Assembly: GCA_045541475.1 (NCBI GenBank)
Contig: JAZQJI010000008.1
Span: 1-64,000, forward strand
DNA length: 64,000 bases
Direction: 5' to 3'
Origin: RGIG3077 sp045541475
GTDB lineage: Bacteria; Bacillota; Clostridia; Oscillospirales; Ruminococcaceae
The position numbers and the translations under genes were made by a program. Positions 1-9,039 of this stretch are shown piece by piece. The first letter of the stretch is position 1; each line of letters opens with the position of its first letter. A model generated the notes under the pieces. That model did no database searches. It was given only the letters and a program-made list of their open reading frames with translations, and had not been told where the DNA came from.

Positions 1-80
1 GCTGCTGCCGGCGAAGCAATTTCGTTGTATAAGTCAACTAAATTGTTTTTGTTGACACTCGACTATATAAGATATACAGA

Positions 81-110
81 ACAGTCCTCGCCAACGGCGA
101 GGACTGTTTT
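81..110. terminator. Rho-independent terminator
   Basis: A perfect 12-bp stem (81-92 with 96-107) with a three-base loop is followed by TTTT and then CGTT. It would end transcription coming from the left, outside the window. No convincing 3' end of a gene was found in bases 1-80. Confidence 0.7.
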
Positions 111-150
111 CGTTATATGGGTACGATGTGTTTTTCAAAAACAAAACAGC

Positions 151-299
151 AAAAAGAGTTTTTAATATGTTTAGTGCAACCCAAACGTGAGGATAGGGAT
201 GAAGGAAAGGGGGTTGGTAAGGGGGAAAACATCAAGGGGAAGGGGAGATAAACGCTCGTGAGCGTTTCCTTCCCTTCCCCTTATGGTTTTACCACTTAC
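151..299. repeat. Dispersed hairpin repeat, copy 1
   Basis: This 149-bp stretch aligns without gaps to 27261-27409, at about 87% identity by eye. Its core, 234-282, is a long imperfect inverted repeat whose arms are A/G-rich and C/T-rich, with an AACGCTC/GAGCGTT tip. It is followed by tandem repeat units, and all of it lies downstream of the minus-strand glycosyltransferase gene. The other copy sits in the same orientation downstream of ychF. It has no ORF of its own and could be a REP/MITE-like element or a 3'-UTR structure. Confidence 0.75.
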
Positions 300-322
300 A
301 ATTGCTTATAAAAATGTATTTT

Positions 323-395
323 GTTATATAGTCGTGCCAAAACAATTATTAACGAGTCAACAAAGCCCCGAATTGCGCTGTCGGGCGCACCCGAC
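323..395. repeat. 73-bp direct repeat, unit 1
   Basis: These 73 bases are identical to 446-518. The unit ends in a small hairpin, GTCGGG-CGCA-CCCGAC. It is preceded by the box TTATGGTTTTACCACTTA (282-299), which also precedes the second unit with one change, so the full period is about 120 bp. A diverged third copy ends at 27507. Confidence 0.85.
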
Positions 396-445
396 TTCGC
401 CTTATGGTTTTCCCACTTACCTGATAACTTTAATAAGTGAATTTC

Positions 446-518
446 GTTATATAGTCGTGCCAAAACAATTATTAACGAGTCAACAAAGCCCCGAATTGCG
501 CTGTCGGGCGCACCCGAC
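446..518. repeat. 73-bp direct repeat, unit 2
   Basis: This is an exact copy of 323-395, starting 123 bp further on. It ends 44 bp before the stop codon of the minus-strand glycosyltransferase. Exact identity suggests recent duplication or gene conversion. With only two copies and a long AT-rich unit, it is not a CRISPR array. Confidence 0.85.
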
Positions 519-562
519 AATCGCTCAAAGCCTAAGCACGCCGCCCACATCGAGCACGACAC

Positions 563-1528
563 TCAGTCGTCGCTTAAATAGGTTTCAATAATATACTTCG
601 GGCGGTTTTTTGTTTCAAGGTAGGTCTTGCCGATGTACTCGCCCACAATTCCAATGGCAAGCAGCTGCAAGCCGCCCAACGCCCAAATAGAAACAACAAT
701 TGATGTCCAGCCGCTGACCGTGTGCCCTGTAAAGTGACGCACAAGCGAATAAACCAGCATAATTATGCTAAGCATAAAGCAGATAAACCCTAACGATGTA
801 ATCATTCTTATAGGCTTTATGGTCAAAGATGTGATGCCTTCAGTTGCAAAGCTTAGCATTTTTTTCAGCGGATATTTTGATTCCCCTGCAAAGCGTTCAG
901 AACGCTCATAGTAAACAATGTCCGATTTATACCCAATCATTGGTACAATGCCGCGCAAAAACAAATTAACTTCGCGGTATTGTGCCAAACCCTGCAAAGC
1001 ACGGTAGCTTAAAAGTCGATAATCGGCATGATTGAAAGTAACCTCGGCACCCATAAGCTTCATTATTTTATAAAAGCCTTCGGCTGTAAATCTTTTAAAA
1101 AACGTATCTTTTTTTCTTGCACTGCGCACACCGTAAACAACATCGCAGTTATCGTTTTTAAATTTTTCTATCATATCGTCGCAGGCGTTTATGTCATCCT
1201 GCAAATCAGCATCAAGAGATATCGCCGCATCGCACTTAGCATCCATTGCGGTCATAAGTCCTGCAAGCAAAGCGTTTTGGTGCCCGCGATTGCGTGAAAG
1301 CTTAACGCCCTGAAAAATCCTGTTTTGCTCATGATATTGGCATATTTGCTGCCATGTGTTGTCTTTTGAGCCGTCATCTACAAAGATAATTCGGCTTTTT
1401 TCCGATATAGTGCCGTTTGATATAAGGCTTTGCAGCTTTTCGCCAAGCCTTTTTGAAGTTTCGGGCAGAACCTCCTGCTCGTTATAGCAGGGCACGACGA
1501 AATATATAACGTTTTTGTTGTTTTCCAT
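563..1528 (-). CDS. Membrane-anchored family 2 glycosyltransferase (GtrB/DPM1-like)
   Basis: This 321-residue protein probably transfers a sugar from a nucleotide sugar to undecaprenyl phosphate (or a related lipid) at the inner face of the membrane. The GT-A domain covers about residues 7-235, with VVPCYNE near 11, VDDGS near 50 and the metal-binding SLDADLQDD near 104. Two hydrophobic segments (about 240-265 and 278-302) follow, as in bactoprenol glucosyltransferases. The start is supported by AAGG upstream. The gene lies just past the serC-serA terminator and has no clear promoter of its own, so read-through is possible. Its 3' side faces the repeat cluster. The family assignment is firm; the sugar is unknown. 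Confidence 0.88.
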   Translation of the reverse strand: MENNKNVIYFVVPCYNEQEVLPETSKRLGEKLQSLISNGTISEKSRIIFVDDGSKDNTWQQICQYHEQNRIFQGVKLSRNRGHQNALLAGLMTAMDAKCDAAISLDADLQDDINACDDMIEKFKNDNCDVVYGVRSARKKDTFFKRFTAEGFYKIMKLMGAEVTFNHADYRLLSYRALQGLAQYREVNLFLRGIVPMIGYKSDIVYYERSERFAGESKYPLKKMLSFATEGITSLTIKPIRMITSLGFICFMLSIIMLVYSLVRHFTGHTVSGWTSIVVSIWALGGLQLLAIGIVGEYIGKTYLETKNRPKYIIETYLSDD

Positions 1529-1542
1529 ATTATTTTACCTTG

Positions 1543-1582
1543 TAAAAAAGGCTGCGGAAAAAACTATAATTTTCCGCAGCCC
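1543..1582 (-). terminator. Terminator of the serC-serA operon
   Basis: A 12-bp stem (1550-1561 with 1570-1581) is followed on the minus strand by a run of six T. It lies between the end of serA and the start of the glycosyltransferase. Confidence 0.8.
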
Positions 1583-1618
1583 GTTTTGTTTGTGCTTAAA
1601 TGTTAAGAGTTATGGGGC

Positions 1619-2794
1619 TTACTTGATAACCCTTACTCTGATAACGCCGTCAACAGCAGCAATCTTAGCGTCAATATCGCCAACCTCGCCAATAACATCA
1701 ATCATTGTGTAAGCAAAATCCTTTTTGGACTTGTTGAGCATATTTTCGATGTTAAGGTTTGCGTCACCGATAATAGCTGTAATCTGACCGATGATAGCGG
1801 GTACATTCTTGTGAATGATGCAGATTTTTGTGCCAACTGCGTTCATTTCTGCGTTGGGCAGATTTACGCTGTTTCTGATATTGCCGTTTTCGATGTAGTT
1901 GATAAGTTCGTTAGCAGCCATAACAGCGCAGTTATCTTCAGCTTCTTCTGTGGAAGCGCCAAGGTGAGGAATAGCGATAACGCCTTCCATGCCTGCTGTT
2001 TTAGCATTGGGGAAATCTGTAACGTACTTGCGTACCTTGCCACTCTTGAGAGCTGCTTCAATAGCTTCGTCATCAACAAGAAGATCACGAGCAAAGTTGA
2101 GGATAACAACGCCGTCTTTCATCATTGCAATAGTTTCTGCGTTGATCATCTTCTTTGTTGCAACCTTAGGATCGGGATTGTCGATGAGAGGTGTGTGCAC
2201 GCTGATAAAATCACACTGCTTGAAGATTTCTTCACGGGTGATTACATGGTGGATTGTTCTGGAAAGGTTCCATGCAGCGTCAACAGAGATGTAGGGGTCG
2301 CAGCCGTAAACTTCCATGCCAAGATGTGTTGCAGCGTTGCCAAGAGGGCCGCCGATAGCACCAAGACCGATGATACCGAGCTTTTTGCCTGCAATTTCTG
2401 TGCCTGCAAATTTAGACTTGCCTTTTTCAACAAGCTTTGCAACGTCAGCTTCGTCCTTCACTGTCTGAACCCAGTTGATACCGCCAACGATATCACGGGA
2501 AGCAAGAAGCATACCTGCAATTGCAAGTTCCTTAACAGCGTTTGCATTTGCGCCGGGTGTGTTAAATACGCAGATACCTTCTTCAGCGCAACGGTCAACG
2601 GGAATGTTGTTAACGCCTGCACCTGCTCTTGCGATAGCAAGAAGGTTTGAGCCAAACTGCATATCGTGCATTACTGCGGAACGCACCATAATTGCATCGG
2701 GATTTTCAAATTCATCTGCAATTGCATAATTTGCCTTGTCGAAAACGTCTGTTCCAACAGCAGAAATTTTATTTAATGTTTGAACATTATACAT
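1619..2794 (-). CDS. serA: D-3-phosphoglycerate dehydrogenase
   Basis: This 391-residue NAD-dependent enzyme oxidises 3-phosphoglycerate to 3-phosphohydroxypyruvate, the first step of serine synthesis. The Rossmann motif GLGAIG is at about 143-148. The catalytic arginine lies in FARD (about 235) and the catalytic histidine in PHLGAST (about 277). A C-terminal ACT domain from about 322 is the usual place for feedback by serine. The length fits the short type without the extra intervening domain. It follows serC by about 40 bases, downstream of one promoter, so the two should be expressed together. No serB (phosphoserine phosphatase) is present in the window. Confidence 0.95.
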   Translation of the reverse strand: MYNVQTLNKISAVGTDVFDKANYAIADEFENPDAIMVRSAVMHDMQFGSNLLAIARAGAGVNNIPVDRCAEEGICVFNTPGANANAVKELAIAGMLLASRDIVGGINWVQTVKDEADVAKLVEKGKSKFAGTEIAGKKLGIIGLGAIGGPLGNAATHLGMEVYGCDPYISVDAAWNLSRTIHHVITREEIFKQCDFISVHTPLIDNPDPKVATKKMINAETIAMMKDGVVILNFARDLLVDDEAIEAALKSGKVRKYVTDFPNAKTAGMEGVIAIPHLGASTEEAEDNCAVMAANELINYIENGNIRNSVNLPNAEMNAVGTKICIIHKNVPAIIGQITAIIGDANLNIENMLNKSKKDFAYTMIDVIGEVGDIDAKIAAVDGVIRVRVIK

Positions 2795-2835
2795 AATAAT
2801 CTATCTCCTGAAATTTATGTTTTATACTTTTAAAC

Positions 2836-3918
2836 TTATGCGTTAGCTTCTTCAAACTTCTTCATGAAGTCTACAAGAGCCTGCACGCCTTCGATGGGCA
2901 TTGCATTGTAGATAGAAGCTCTCATACCGCCAACGGAGCGGTGACCCTTGAGGTTTTCAAAACCGGCAGCCTTAGCTTCAGCAACAAACTTAGCGTCAAG
3001 ATCAGCATTGCCTGTAACGAAGGGAACGTTCATGAGAGATCTGTCCTTAGCTTCAACTGTGCCCTTGAAGAGCTTGCTCTCATCGAGGAAATCGTAAAGG
3101 ATCTTAGCCTTCTTCTCGTTGTGAGCCTTCATAGCTTCAAGACCGCCTATTTTCTTTATCCACTTGAATACCTTGCCGCAGATGTAAATACCGTAGCAGG
3201 GAGGTGTGTTGTAAAGAGAATCGTTATCTGCCTGTGTCTTCCACTTAAGCATTGTGGGTGTGCCTGCAAGAACATCATCTCTGATGAGGTCTTCTCTGAT
3301 GATCGCAATAACAACACCTGCAGGTCCGATATTCTTCTGAACGCCGCCGTAAATTACGCCGTACTTTGTTACGTCAACAGGTTCGGAAAGGAAGCAGGAA
3401 GAAACGTCGGAAACGAGATCCTTGCCCTTTGTGTTGGGAAGTTCCCAGAACTTTGTACCGTAGATTGTGTTGTTTTCGCAGATGTAAACGTAGTCTGCAT
3501 CTTCGGGAATGTCAAGGTCGGAACAATCAGGAATATAGGAGAAAGTCTTGTCGGCAGAAGATGCAACTGCAACTGCTTCGCCGTACATCTGAGCTTCCTG
3601 GTAAGCCTTTTTAGCCCACTGACCTGTAATGATGTAAGCTGCCTTCTTGTTCTTCATAAGGTTCATGGGAACTGCAGCAAACTGCTGTGAAGCACCACCC
3701 TGAAGGAAAAGAACCTTGTAGTTATCGGGAATATTCATAAGGTCGCGCAAATCCTGCTCAGCTTCCTTGATGATTGTATCGTAAGCCTTGGAACGATGGC
3801 TCATTTCCATAACGGACATACCTGTTCCGCGGTAGTCAAGCATTTCCTCTGCTGCTTCTCTGAGAACTTCCTCAGGAAGAACTGCGGGGCCTGCGCTGAA
3901 ATTGTAAACTCTGCTCAT
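2836..3918 (-). CDS. serC: Phosphoserine aminotransferase
   Basis: This 360-residue PLP enzyme converts 3-phosphohydroxypyruvate and glutamate to phosphoserine and 2-oxoglutarate, the second step of serine synthesis. The family start motif YNFSAGPAVLP is at 5-15, and the PLP lysine lies in GGVQKNIGPAG (about K195). The reading frame is open 16 codons further upstream, but the start at 3918 has CGGAGGAA placed correctly before it and matches the usual N-terminus. It is the first gene of the serC-serA operon. Confidence 0.96.
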   Translation of the reverse strand: MSRVYNFSAGPAVLPEEVLREAAEEMLDYRGTGMSVMEMSHRSKAYDTIIKEAEQDLRDLMNIPDNYKVLFLQGGASQQFAAVPMNLMKNKKAAYIITGQWAKKAYQEAQMYGEAVAVASSADKTFSYIPDCSDLDIPEDADYVYICENNTIYGTKFWELPNTKGKDLVSDVSSCFLSEPVDVTKYGVIYGGVQKNIGPAGVVIAIIREDLIRDDVLAGTPTMLKWKTQADNDSLYNTPPCYGIYICGKVFKWIKKIGGLEAMKAHNEKKAKILYDFLDESKLFKGTVEAKDRSLMNVPFVTGNADLDAKFVAEAKAAGFENLKGHRSVGGMRASIYNAMPIEGVQALVDFMKKFEEANA

Positions 3919-3974
3919 AGTGAATTCCTCCGTAAAATATATGTATTTAAATTTAAAATTGACCACATACGCTA

Positions 3975-4003
3975 ATTATACTCCCAATATCGACTAAAGT
4001 CAA
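3975..4003 (-). promoter_or_regulatory. Promoter of serC-serA
   Basis: On the minus strand, TTGACT (4003-3998) and TATAAT (3980-3975) are separated by 17 bases, a near-consensus sigma-A promoter. The transcript would start about 50 bases before the serC start codon. Confidence 0.8.
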
Positions 4004-4084
4004 GTGCGATTGACAAAAAATTAACAGCCAAAAGGGCGCACATTTGCATTATATGTGATAAGCGTTGTAAATGTGTGCGTAAAA

Positions 4085-4921
4085 CTACAAATTTTCGCAC
4101 AAAAAAGCAACAAGTGCCGTTATATTTTCAATATTCGGATTTTCCAAAGCGGCAAAATCCGTGTAAACAACATCGGCGTTGCCCGTGTATTCCGAAATAT
4201 CAGTACCTTTAAGTGAATTATCCGCAAAAACCATATCGCAGTCAAGCTCACTTTCTGTAATATCGGCATAGCCTGAAGTTTGGGCAGCGTTATTGGCAAG
4301 CTGCGAAACAACATCGCCGCAGAGAGTATCCGCACCTGCCGCATTAAGATAGGGCGAAACTATGCAAAGTGCTGATTTTTCGCTTTTTTCAAAGCCCGAA
4401 AGCATTTCGTTAACGGGGGCAAAAAGCTGTTGCGCCTGCACGGCAAAATCGGCGTTGCCCGTAAGAATTGCAATCATTGTTGCGTAAAGGTTTTCAAGCG
4501 TTTGCACAGAAACGGGTGTTTTAAATGTAAGAACCTTAATTCCGCCATCGGCAAGGGTGTTTTGCGCATCGCTTGGCAGGGGTGTTGTTGTAAGCACAAG
4601 CTCAGCGCCGCTGTTTTTGATAAAATCAACATCGGGCGCAATTGCCGAGCCCGCCGAGGATATTTCAGCGGTTTGGCAATAATCGCACACGCCCACAAGC
4701 AAGCCTTCCGCTTTGATATCGTAAACAACACCGGTTAAAAACGGTGAAAGCGAAACGATTTTTTGCGGTGCGCTTTCAAATTCAACACCGTTTATTGTAA
4801 TGGGGAAAGCGGAGCTTTCAACCGTTGAAACAACAGCCGGCATGGTCTGCTTTTTTTCGCAGCCAAACGCAAACAGTGCAAATACTATTAAGGTTATCAT
4901 CAAAGCAAGTTTTTTGCGCAT
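4085..4921 (-). CDS. BtuF/FecB-like substrate-binding lipoprotein
   Basis: This 278-residue exported protein has a lipoprotein signal peptide ending in FAFGC, with C21 as the lipidated cysteine. The rest resembles the helical-backbone binding proteins for cobalamin, haem or siderophores: a PQKIVSLSP strand near residue 55, then a VLTTTPLPS segment and a C-terminal lobe. No permease or ATPase gene lies nearby, so either it works with a transporter encoded elsewhere or it has another role. It follows thrS by 46 bases on the same strand and may be the last gene of that operon. The fold assignment is fairly good; the ligand is unknown. Confidence 0.75.
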   Translation of the reverse strand: MRKKLALMITLIVFALFAFGCEKKQTMPAVVSTVESSAFPITINGVEFESAPQKIVSLSPFLTGVVYDIKAEGLLVGVCDYCQTAEISSAGSAIAPDVDFIKNSGAELVLTTTPLPSDAQNTLADGGIKVLTFKTPVSVQTLENLYATMIAILTGNADFAVQAQQLFAPVNEMLSGFEKSEKSALCIVSPYLNAAGADTLCGDVVSQLANNAAQTSGYADITESELDCDMVFADNSLKGTDISEYTGNADVVYTDFAALENPNIENITALVAFLCENL

Positions 4922-4966
4922 AAAAACTCCTCTCCCCTTTTATTTTAACGATTTTATTGATATGGT

Positions 4967-6913
4967 TTATCTTTTCTTTGTTGCAACTTCTTCGTAAAGC
5001 ATATCAGCAAGCTCTTGCGCGCTCATAGAGCCTAAGTCGCCGTTTGCTCTGGAACGGACGGAAACCGTACCGCTTTCAACTTCCTTATCGCCGATAGTAA
5101 GCATATAAGGTACTTTTTCAAGTGTAGCCTGACGGATTTTGTAGCCCACCTTTTCGGAGCGGGAGTCAATATCAACACGCAAGCCCTTATCTTCAAGGAT
5201 TTTTGAAACCTCAAATGTAAAATCAAGGTGACGGTCAGCAATCGGGATAAGTGTAACCTGTGTGGGTGCAAGCCAAAGCGGAAATGCACCTGCAAATCTT
5301 TCAATAAGATAAGCTAATGTTCTTTCGTAGCAGCCCAATGATGTTCTGTGAATGATATAAGGTCTGCGCTTTGAACCGTCAACGTCTGTATATTCCATGC
5401 CGAATTTTTCTGCAAGCAGCATATCTATTTGAATAGTAACGATAGTGTCTTCCTTGCCAAAAACATTTTTATACTGAATATCAAGCTTAGGACCGTAGAA
5501 AGCAGCTTCATCAATGCCGATTGTATAATCAACACCGAGATTATCAAGAATTTTGCCCATGATTGTCTGAGCTTCTTCCCACTGTTCAGCAGTTCCTTCG
5601 TACTTGTTGTTGGGGTTTGCGGGATCCCACTGTGAGAAGCGGAAGGAGCAGTTTTCAAGCATTCCGACTGTATCAAGAACATACTTTGCAAGCTCCAGAC
5701 AGCCCTTAAACTCTTCTTCAAGCTGTTCGGGACGCAAAATCAAGTGACCTTCGGAAATTGTGAACTGACGCACACGAATAAGTCCGTGCATTTCGCCGCT
5801 GTCCTCGTTTCTGAAAAGGGTTGAAGTTTCGCCAAGTCGCATGGGCAGGTCACGGTATGAGCGTGCTCTGTTAAGGAAAACTTGATACTGGAACGGGCAG
5901 GTCATGGGACGGAGGGCAAAACATTCCTTTGTTTCATCGTTGGGGTCGCCCAAAACAAACATACCATCAAGGTAGTGATCCCAGTGGCCCGAAATCTTGT
6001 ACAAATCAGATTTTGCCATCAAGGGTGTTTTTGTGAGGAGGTATCCCCTCTTCTGTTCTTCGTCTTCAATCCAACGCTGCAAAAGCTGAACTATTCTTGC
6101 ACCCTTGGGAAGAAGAACGGGCAAGCCCTGACCGATTGTGTCAACCGTTGTGAAAAGTTCCAGCTCTCTGCCAAGCTTGTTGTGGTCACGCTTTTTAGCT
6201 TCTTCAAGCCTTTCAAGGTGTGCTTCAAGGTCGGCATTTTTGGGGTAAGCTGTTGCGTACACGCGGGAAAGCATTTTGTTCTTTTCGCTGCCGCGCCAAT
6301 AAGCACCCGTGCATGAAAGCAGCTTGAATGCCTTTACAGCACCTGTGGACATAAGGTGCGGGCCTGCGCAAAGGTCGGTAAATTCGCCCTGGCGGTAGAA
6401 TGAGATAGGCTCGCCGTTGCCTGCGTGTTCCTCGCAAAGCTCAACCTTGTAGATTTCGCCTGCGTTTTTGAGATATTCAAGTGCAGCTTCGGGTTCAAGA
6501 TTATACTGTTCAATTGCAGTATTTTCTTTTACGATTTTTTTCATTTCTGCTTCAATTTTCAGCAGATCATCAGCTGAAAAAGGCTTTTCAAGGTCAAAGT
6601 CGTAATAAAAACCACTGTCGATAGCAGGGCCTATTGCAAGCTTTGCTTCGGGGTAAAGACGCTTTACTGCCTGCGCAAGAATGTGCGATGCAGTGTGCCA
6701 GAAGGTCTTTTTGCCGTCGATATCATCGAAGGTGAGAACTTCAAACTCACAATCTGCGGTAAGGGGTGTGCGCATATCGCAAACCTTTCCGTCAATTTTT
6801 ACGCAGCAAGCGGCTTTGTAAAGCCCCATGCCAATGCCTTTGATTGCCTCTGCGGCAGTGATGTTGTTTTCAACTTCTCTGATACTGCCGTCTTTTAATT
6901 TAAGACTAATCAT
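4967..6913 (-). CDS. thrS: Threonine--tRNA ligase
   Basis: This 648-residue enzyme activates threonine and charges tRNA-Thr in the cytoplasm. A TGS domain covers about residues 1-60. An editing domain begins with the HTASH motif (H73, H77), which removes mischarged serine. The class II core includes RPMTCPFQ and HRTSLGCYERT, with the usual Cys/His zinc ligands, and is followed by the anticodon-binding domain. AAGGAG lies eight bases before the ATG. Only about 70 bases separate it from the sulfatase gene, and no leader of its own is visible. The Thr-type T-box upstream of rdgB is therefore the likely control element. Confidence 0.97.
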   Translation of the reverse strand: MISLKLKDGSIREVENNITAAEAIKGIGMGLYKAACCVKIDGKVCDMRTPLTADCEFEVLTFDDIDGKKTFWHTASHILAQAVKRLYPEAKLAIGPAIDSGFYYDFDLEKPFSADDLLKIEAEMKKIVKENTAIEQYNLEPEAALEYLKNAGEIYKVELCEEHAGNGEPISFYRQGEFTDLCAGPHLMSTGAVKAFKLLSCTGAYWRGSEKNKMLSRVYATAYPKNADLEAHLERLEEAKKRDHNKLGRELELFTTVDTIGQGLPVLLPKGARIVQLLQRWIEDEEQKRGYLLTKTPLMAKSDLYKISGHWDHYLDGMFVLGDPNDETKECFALRPMTCPFQYQVFLNRARSYRDLPMRLGETSTLFRNEDSGEMHGLIRVRQFTISEGHLILRPEQLEEEFKGCLELAKYVLDTVGMLENCSFRFSQWDPANPNNKYEGTAEQWEEAQTIMGKILDNLGVDYTIGIDEAAFYGPKLDIQYKNVFGKEDTIVTIQIDMLLAEKFGMEYTDVDGSKRRPYIIHRTSLGCYERTLAYLIERFAGAFPLWLAPTQVTLIPIADRHLDFTFEVSKILEDKGLRVDIDSRSEKVGYKIRQATLEKVPYMLTIGDKEVESGTVSVRSRANGDLGSMSAQELADMLYEEVATKKR

Positions 6914-6984
6914 TTTTTCTTACTCCTTTTTGTATATTATAATTAAATTATTACCTTTAGTAAACATTTTGGCTGTGTTGCATA

Positions 6985-9039
6985 TCATGAAATCAGCCAG
7001 AATTTTTCGTTATAGTAATCGGATCTTTTTTGAATTTCCAACACAAATTTATCTGTGCCAAGTTCTTCACAAAGTGTGGGCGTTGATGAGAAAAGGTCTG
7101 TTCCCAGCCCCAGTCTGTCGCCTTCAATTTGTGCACCAATAGCCGATAGCGTTGTGGGGAACATATCCATTGCACAGAACGTGCGGTTTTTCTCGTTAAC
7201 GGGCTCTTTTACGGGGTTGATTATGCAGTTGTAGGTTGTTCTCTCATAATCATCCTGCTTGATAAAGCCGTCGCTTTTGGGCAGCTCGCTAAGGTGGTCA
7301 CCGTACAGTATAATGGTGGTGTTTTCGTAAAAATCCTGCTGTTTAAGCCAATTTATATAATCATAAGTCTGCTTGCTTGAACAGCTAACGGCGTTTGCAT
7401 AAGCACTGTCATATAAACATTCGCACTTTTCGCACACAAATCCGCCTTCGCTTCCGTGGGTATCGGCGGTATAAAGAGTAATGCAGAAAGGTTCGCCTTG
7501 CCCGGCAAGATCAAGCGTTTGCTCTCTTACAAAGTCAAAGAGTTTGGCGTCCTCAAAGCCCCAGTGCACAAAGTAATCTTCGGGGATATACCCGTTGTTG
7601 CGTGCGTAGCCGTAATCAAAAATGGTGCTGTTGTCGTATTTATCAACATAGCTTGAATATCCCGCAAAGGCTGTATCCTCTCCCCTGATAAACAGCTGAT
7701 TATAGCCGTTTTCGTGCAGAATGTCTTCCAGCGTTGCAAGTCCGGGCAAAAAGCTTGAATATCTGTCCATTTCGTTTTTGGACATTCCCATGGGCGTTAC
7801 CAGTGCAACGCCTGCGGTCTGCGCCACGGTAGAACCCATTGTATAGGCGGTTTCGGATAAAAATACATTTTGACCGCCCATGCCGCCGTTGTGCGAAAAA
7901 TTGGTGTTTTCAGCGGCAAGCTGTGTCAACTCGGGGATATAATCTATATCGTAATTTCCGCCGTTTTCGTATGAAGAAAACGTGTTTTCCATTGATTCGA
8001 GATAGATATATACAAGATTACGCTTGTTTTCGGGAAAAGTGATGTTTTCCGCAGTGGGAGCGGTGTAGTAATCTTCATAAATCGAGCTTTTTTGCAATTT
8101 GAGCTTAGCGTACTCGTAAAGTCCGGTTGCATCAATGCAGGCAACTGCGCCGCAAACAAATGTGAAAAAGCCCATGGATACAGCGCCTAAATTGCGTTTT
8201 GAGAACAAGCAAGTGCGGCGATACAGATTTTTATCAATGCTAAAAAACGTAAGCTCTTTATATCTGATGCGCCTTAAAATGTAGTTTAAAAAAGCTAAAG
8301 TAGCAAGTATTACAGCAACGGTATAAACCGCAATTACCGAAAGAATGTGCGAGCTTGCCGCATTGGGTGAATATTTTATGTTAAAAATTACCGCTGCAAA
8401 GCCTATGTTGTGAAAATATTTGTTTGTCCATACGGCAGCAGCCATAAGCGCCGCGCCCAAAAAGAAAAGTACGGTTGTTGCGACAACGCACACAACGGTT
8501 TTTTTCGGCAGTTTCTTTTTCTCTTCCGATTTGGTGGAAAATACATGGATTGAATAGGTCTGCAAAAGCGAAAACAAGCCAAGCACAAAGCGATTATTTG
8601 TTTTTTCAAGATAACTGAGAATTATATTGCGCGCCTTGGCGTACAAAACAATCATCAGCAAGGGCAAAAGCCATATTGTAAACCAAAAGGTTATGTCGCG
8701 TTGTGCGGCGGTTTTTGTAGCGTCAGCACCCGCATAGTTAGCGTAGCAAAAATCTGATAAGACGTACATAATTCTTGAACAGCACGCAAAAACCGCAATT
8801 TTATAAAACCAAAAAAGTGATTTCCATATAGGCTTTGTAAAGGTAAGCACCGACGCAACCGACAAAAACGATATTATCCAGAATGCGATTACGGAAACTG
8901 CGGTTGAGCGCACACCCGTAACGAATGCAGGGTTGACAACAACTGCAATCAATGCCGAAAAAACCAGGTTAAATATAAGGTGCGATTTTGTTTTTACCTT
9001 AACAGCGCTTTTTATTTGTGCCCGTTGAGCATCAAACAT
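6985..9039 (-). CDS. LTA synthase / phosphoglycerol transferase-like membrane sulfatase
   Basis: This 684-residue membrane protein has several N-terminal transmembrane helices (roughly 22-300) and an extracellular alkaline-phosphatase-type domain (about 338-680). VYIYLESMENTF (E348) and the segment SETAYTMGSTVAQ (T400 region) match the layout of OpgB/MdoB-type phosphoglycerol transferases and LtaS, where a glutamate and a threonine sit at the metal centre. LYTADTHGSEGG and YGDHLSELPKSDG supply further family motifs. It probably transfers glycerol-phosphate or another phospho-head group to an envelope polymer. It overlaps the end of rdgB by 8 bases, which suggests translational coupling. The substrate is unknown. 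Confidence 0.85.
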   Translation of the reverse strand: MFDAQRAQIKSAVKVKTKSHLIFNLVFSALIAVVVNPAFVTGVRSTAVSVIAFWIISFLSVASVLTFTKPIWKSLFWFYKIAVFACCSRIMYVLSDFCYANYAGADATKTAAQRDITFWFTIWLLPLLMIVLYAKARNIILSYLEKTNNRFVLGLFSLLQTYSIHVFSTKSEEKKKLPKKTVVCVVATTVLFFLGAALMAAAVWTNKYFHNIGFAAVIFNIKYSPNAASSHILSVIAVYTVAVILATLAFLNYILRRIRYKELTFFSIDKNLYRRTCLFSKRNLGAVSMGFFTFVCGAVACIDATGLYEYAKLKLQKSSIYEDYYTAPTAENITFPENKRNLVYIYLESMENTFSSYENGGNYDIDYIPELTQLAAENTNFSHNGGMGGQNVFLSETAYTMGSTVAQTAGVALVTPMGMSKNEMDRYSSFLPGLATLEDILHENGYNQLFIRGEDTAFAGYSSYVDKYDNSTIFDYGYARNNGYIPEDYFVHWGFEDAKLFDFVREQTLDLAGQGEPFCITLYTADTHGSEGGFVCEKCECLYDSAYANAVSCSSKQTYDYINWLKQQDFYENTTIILYGDHLSELPKSDGFIKQDDYERTTYNCIINPVKEPVNEKNRTFCAMDMFPTTLSAIGAQIEGDRLGLGTDLFSSTPTLCEELGTDKFVLEIQKRSDYYNEKFWLIS

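Noticed and set aside
1..168. A frame open from base 1 to about 168 on the plus strand, possibly the end of a gene.
   Set aside because: It runs straight through a strong terminator hairpin and the translation is not protein-like.
323..518. CRISPR array.
   Set aside because: There are only two units, the repeat is 73 bases long and no cas genes are present.
283..591. A 102-codon plus-strand ORF and a minus-strand ORF of similar size.
   Set aside because: They span the tandem 73-bp repeats and translate the repeat twice; there is no ribosome site and no known family.
1811..2650. A 279-codon ORF opposite serA.
   Set aside because: It is a shadow frame of serA, rich in Cys and Val, with no ribosome site.
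2941..3690. A 249-codon ORF opposite serC.
   Set aside because: It is an antisense frame of a clearly real gene.
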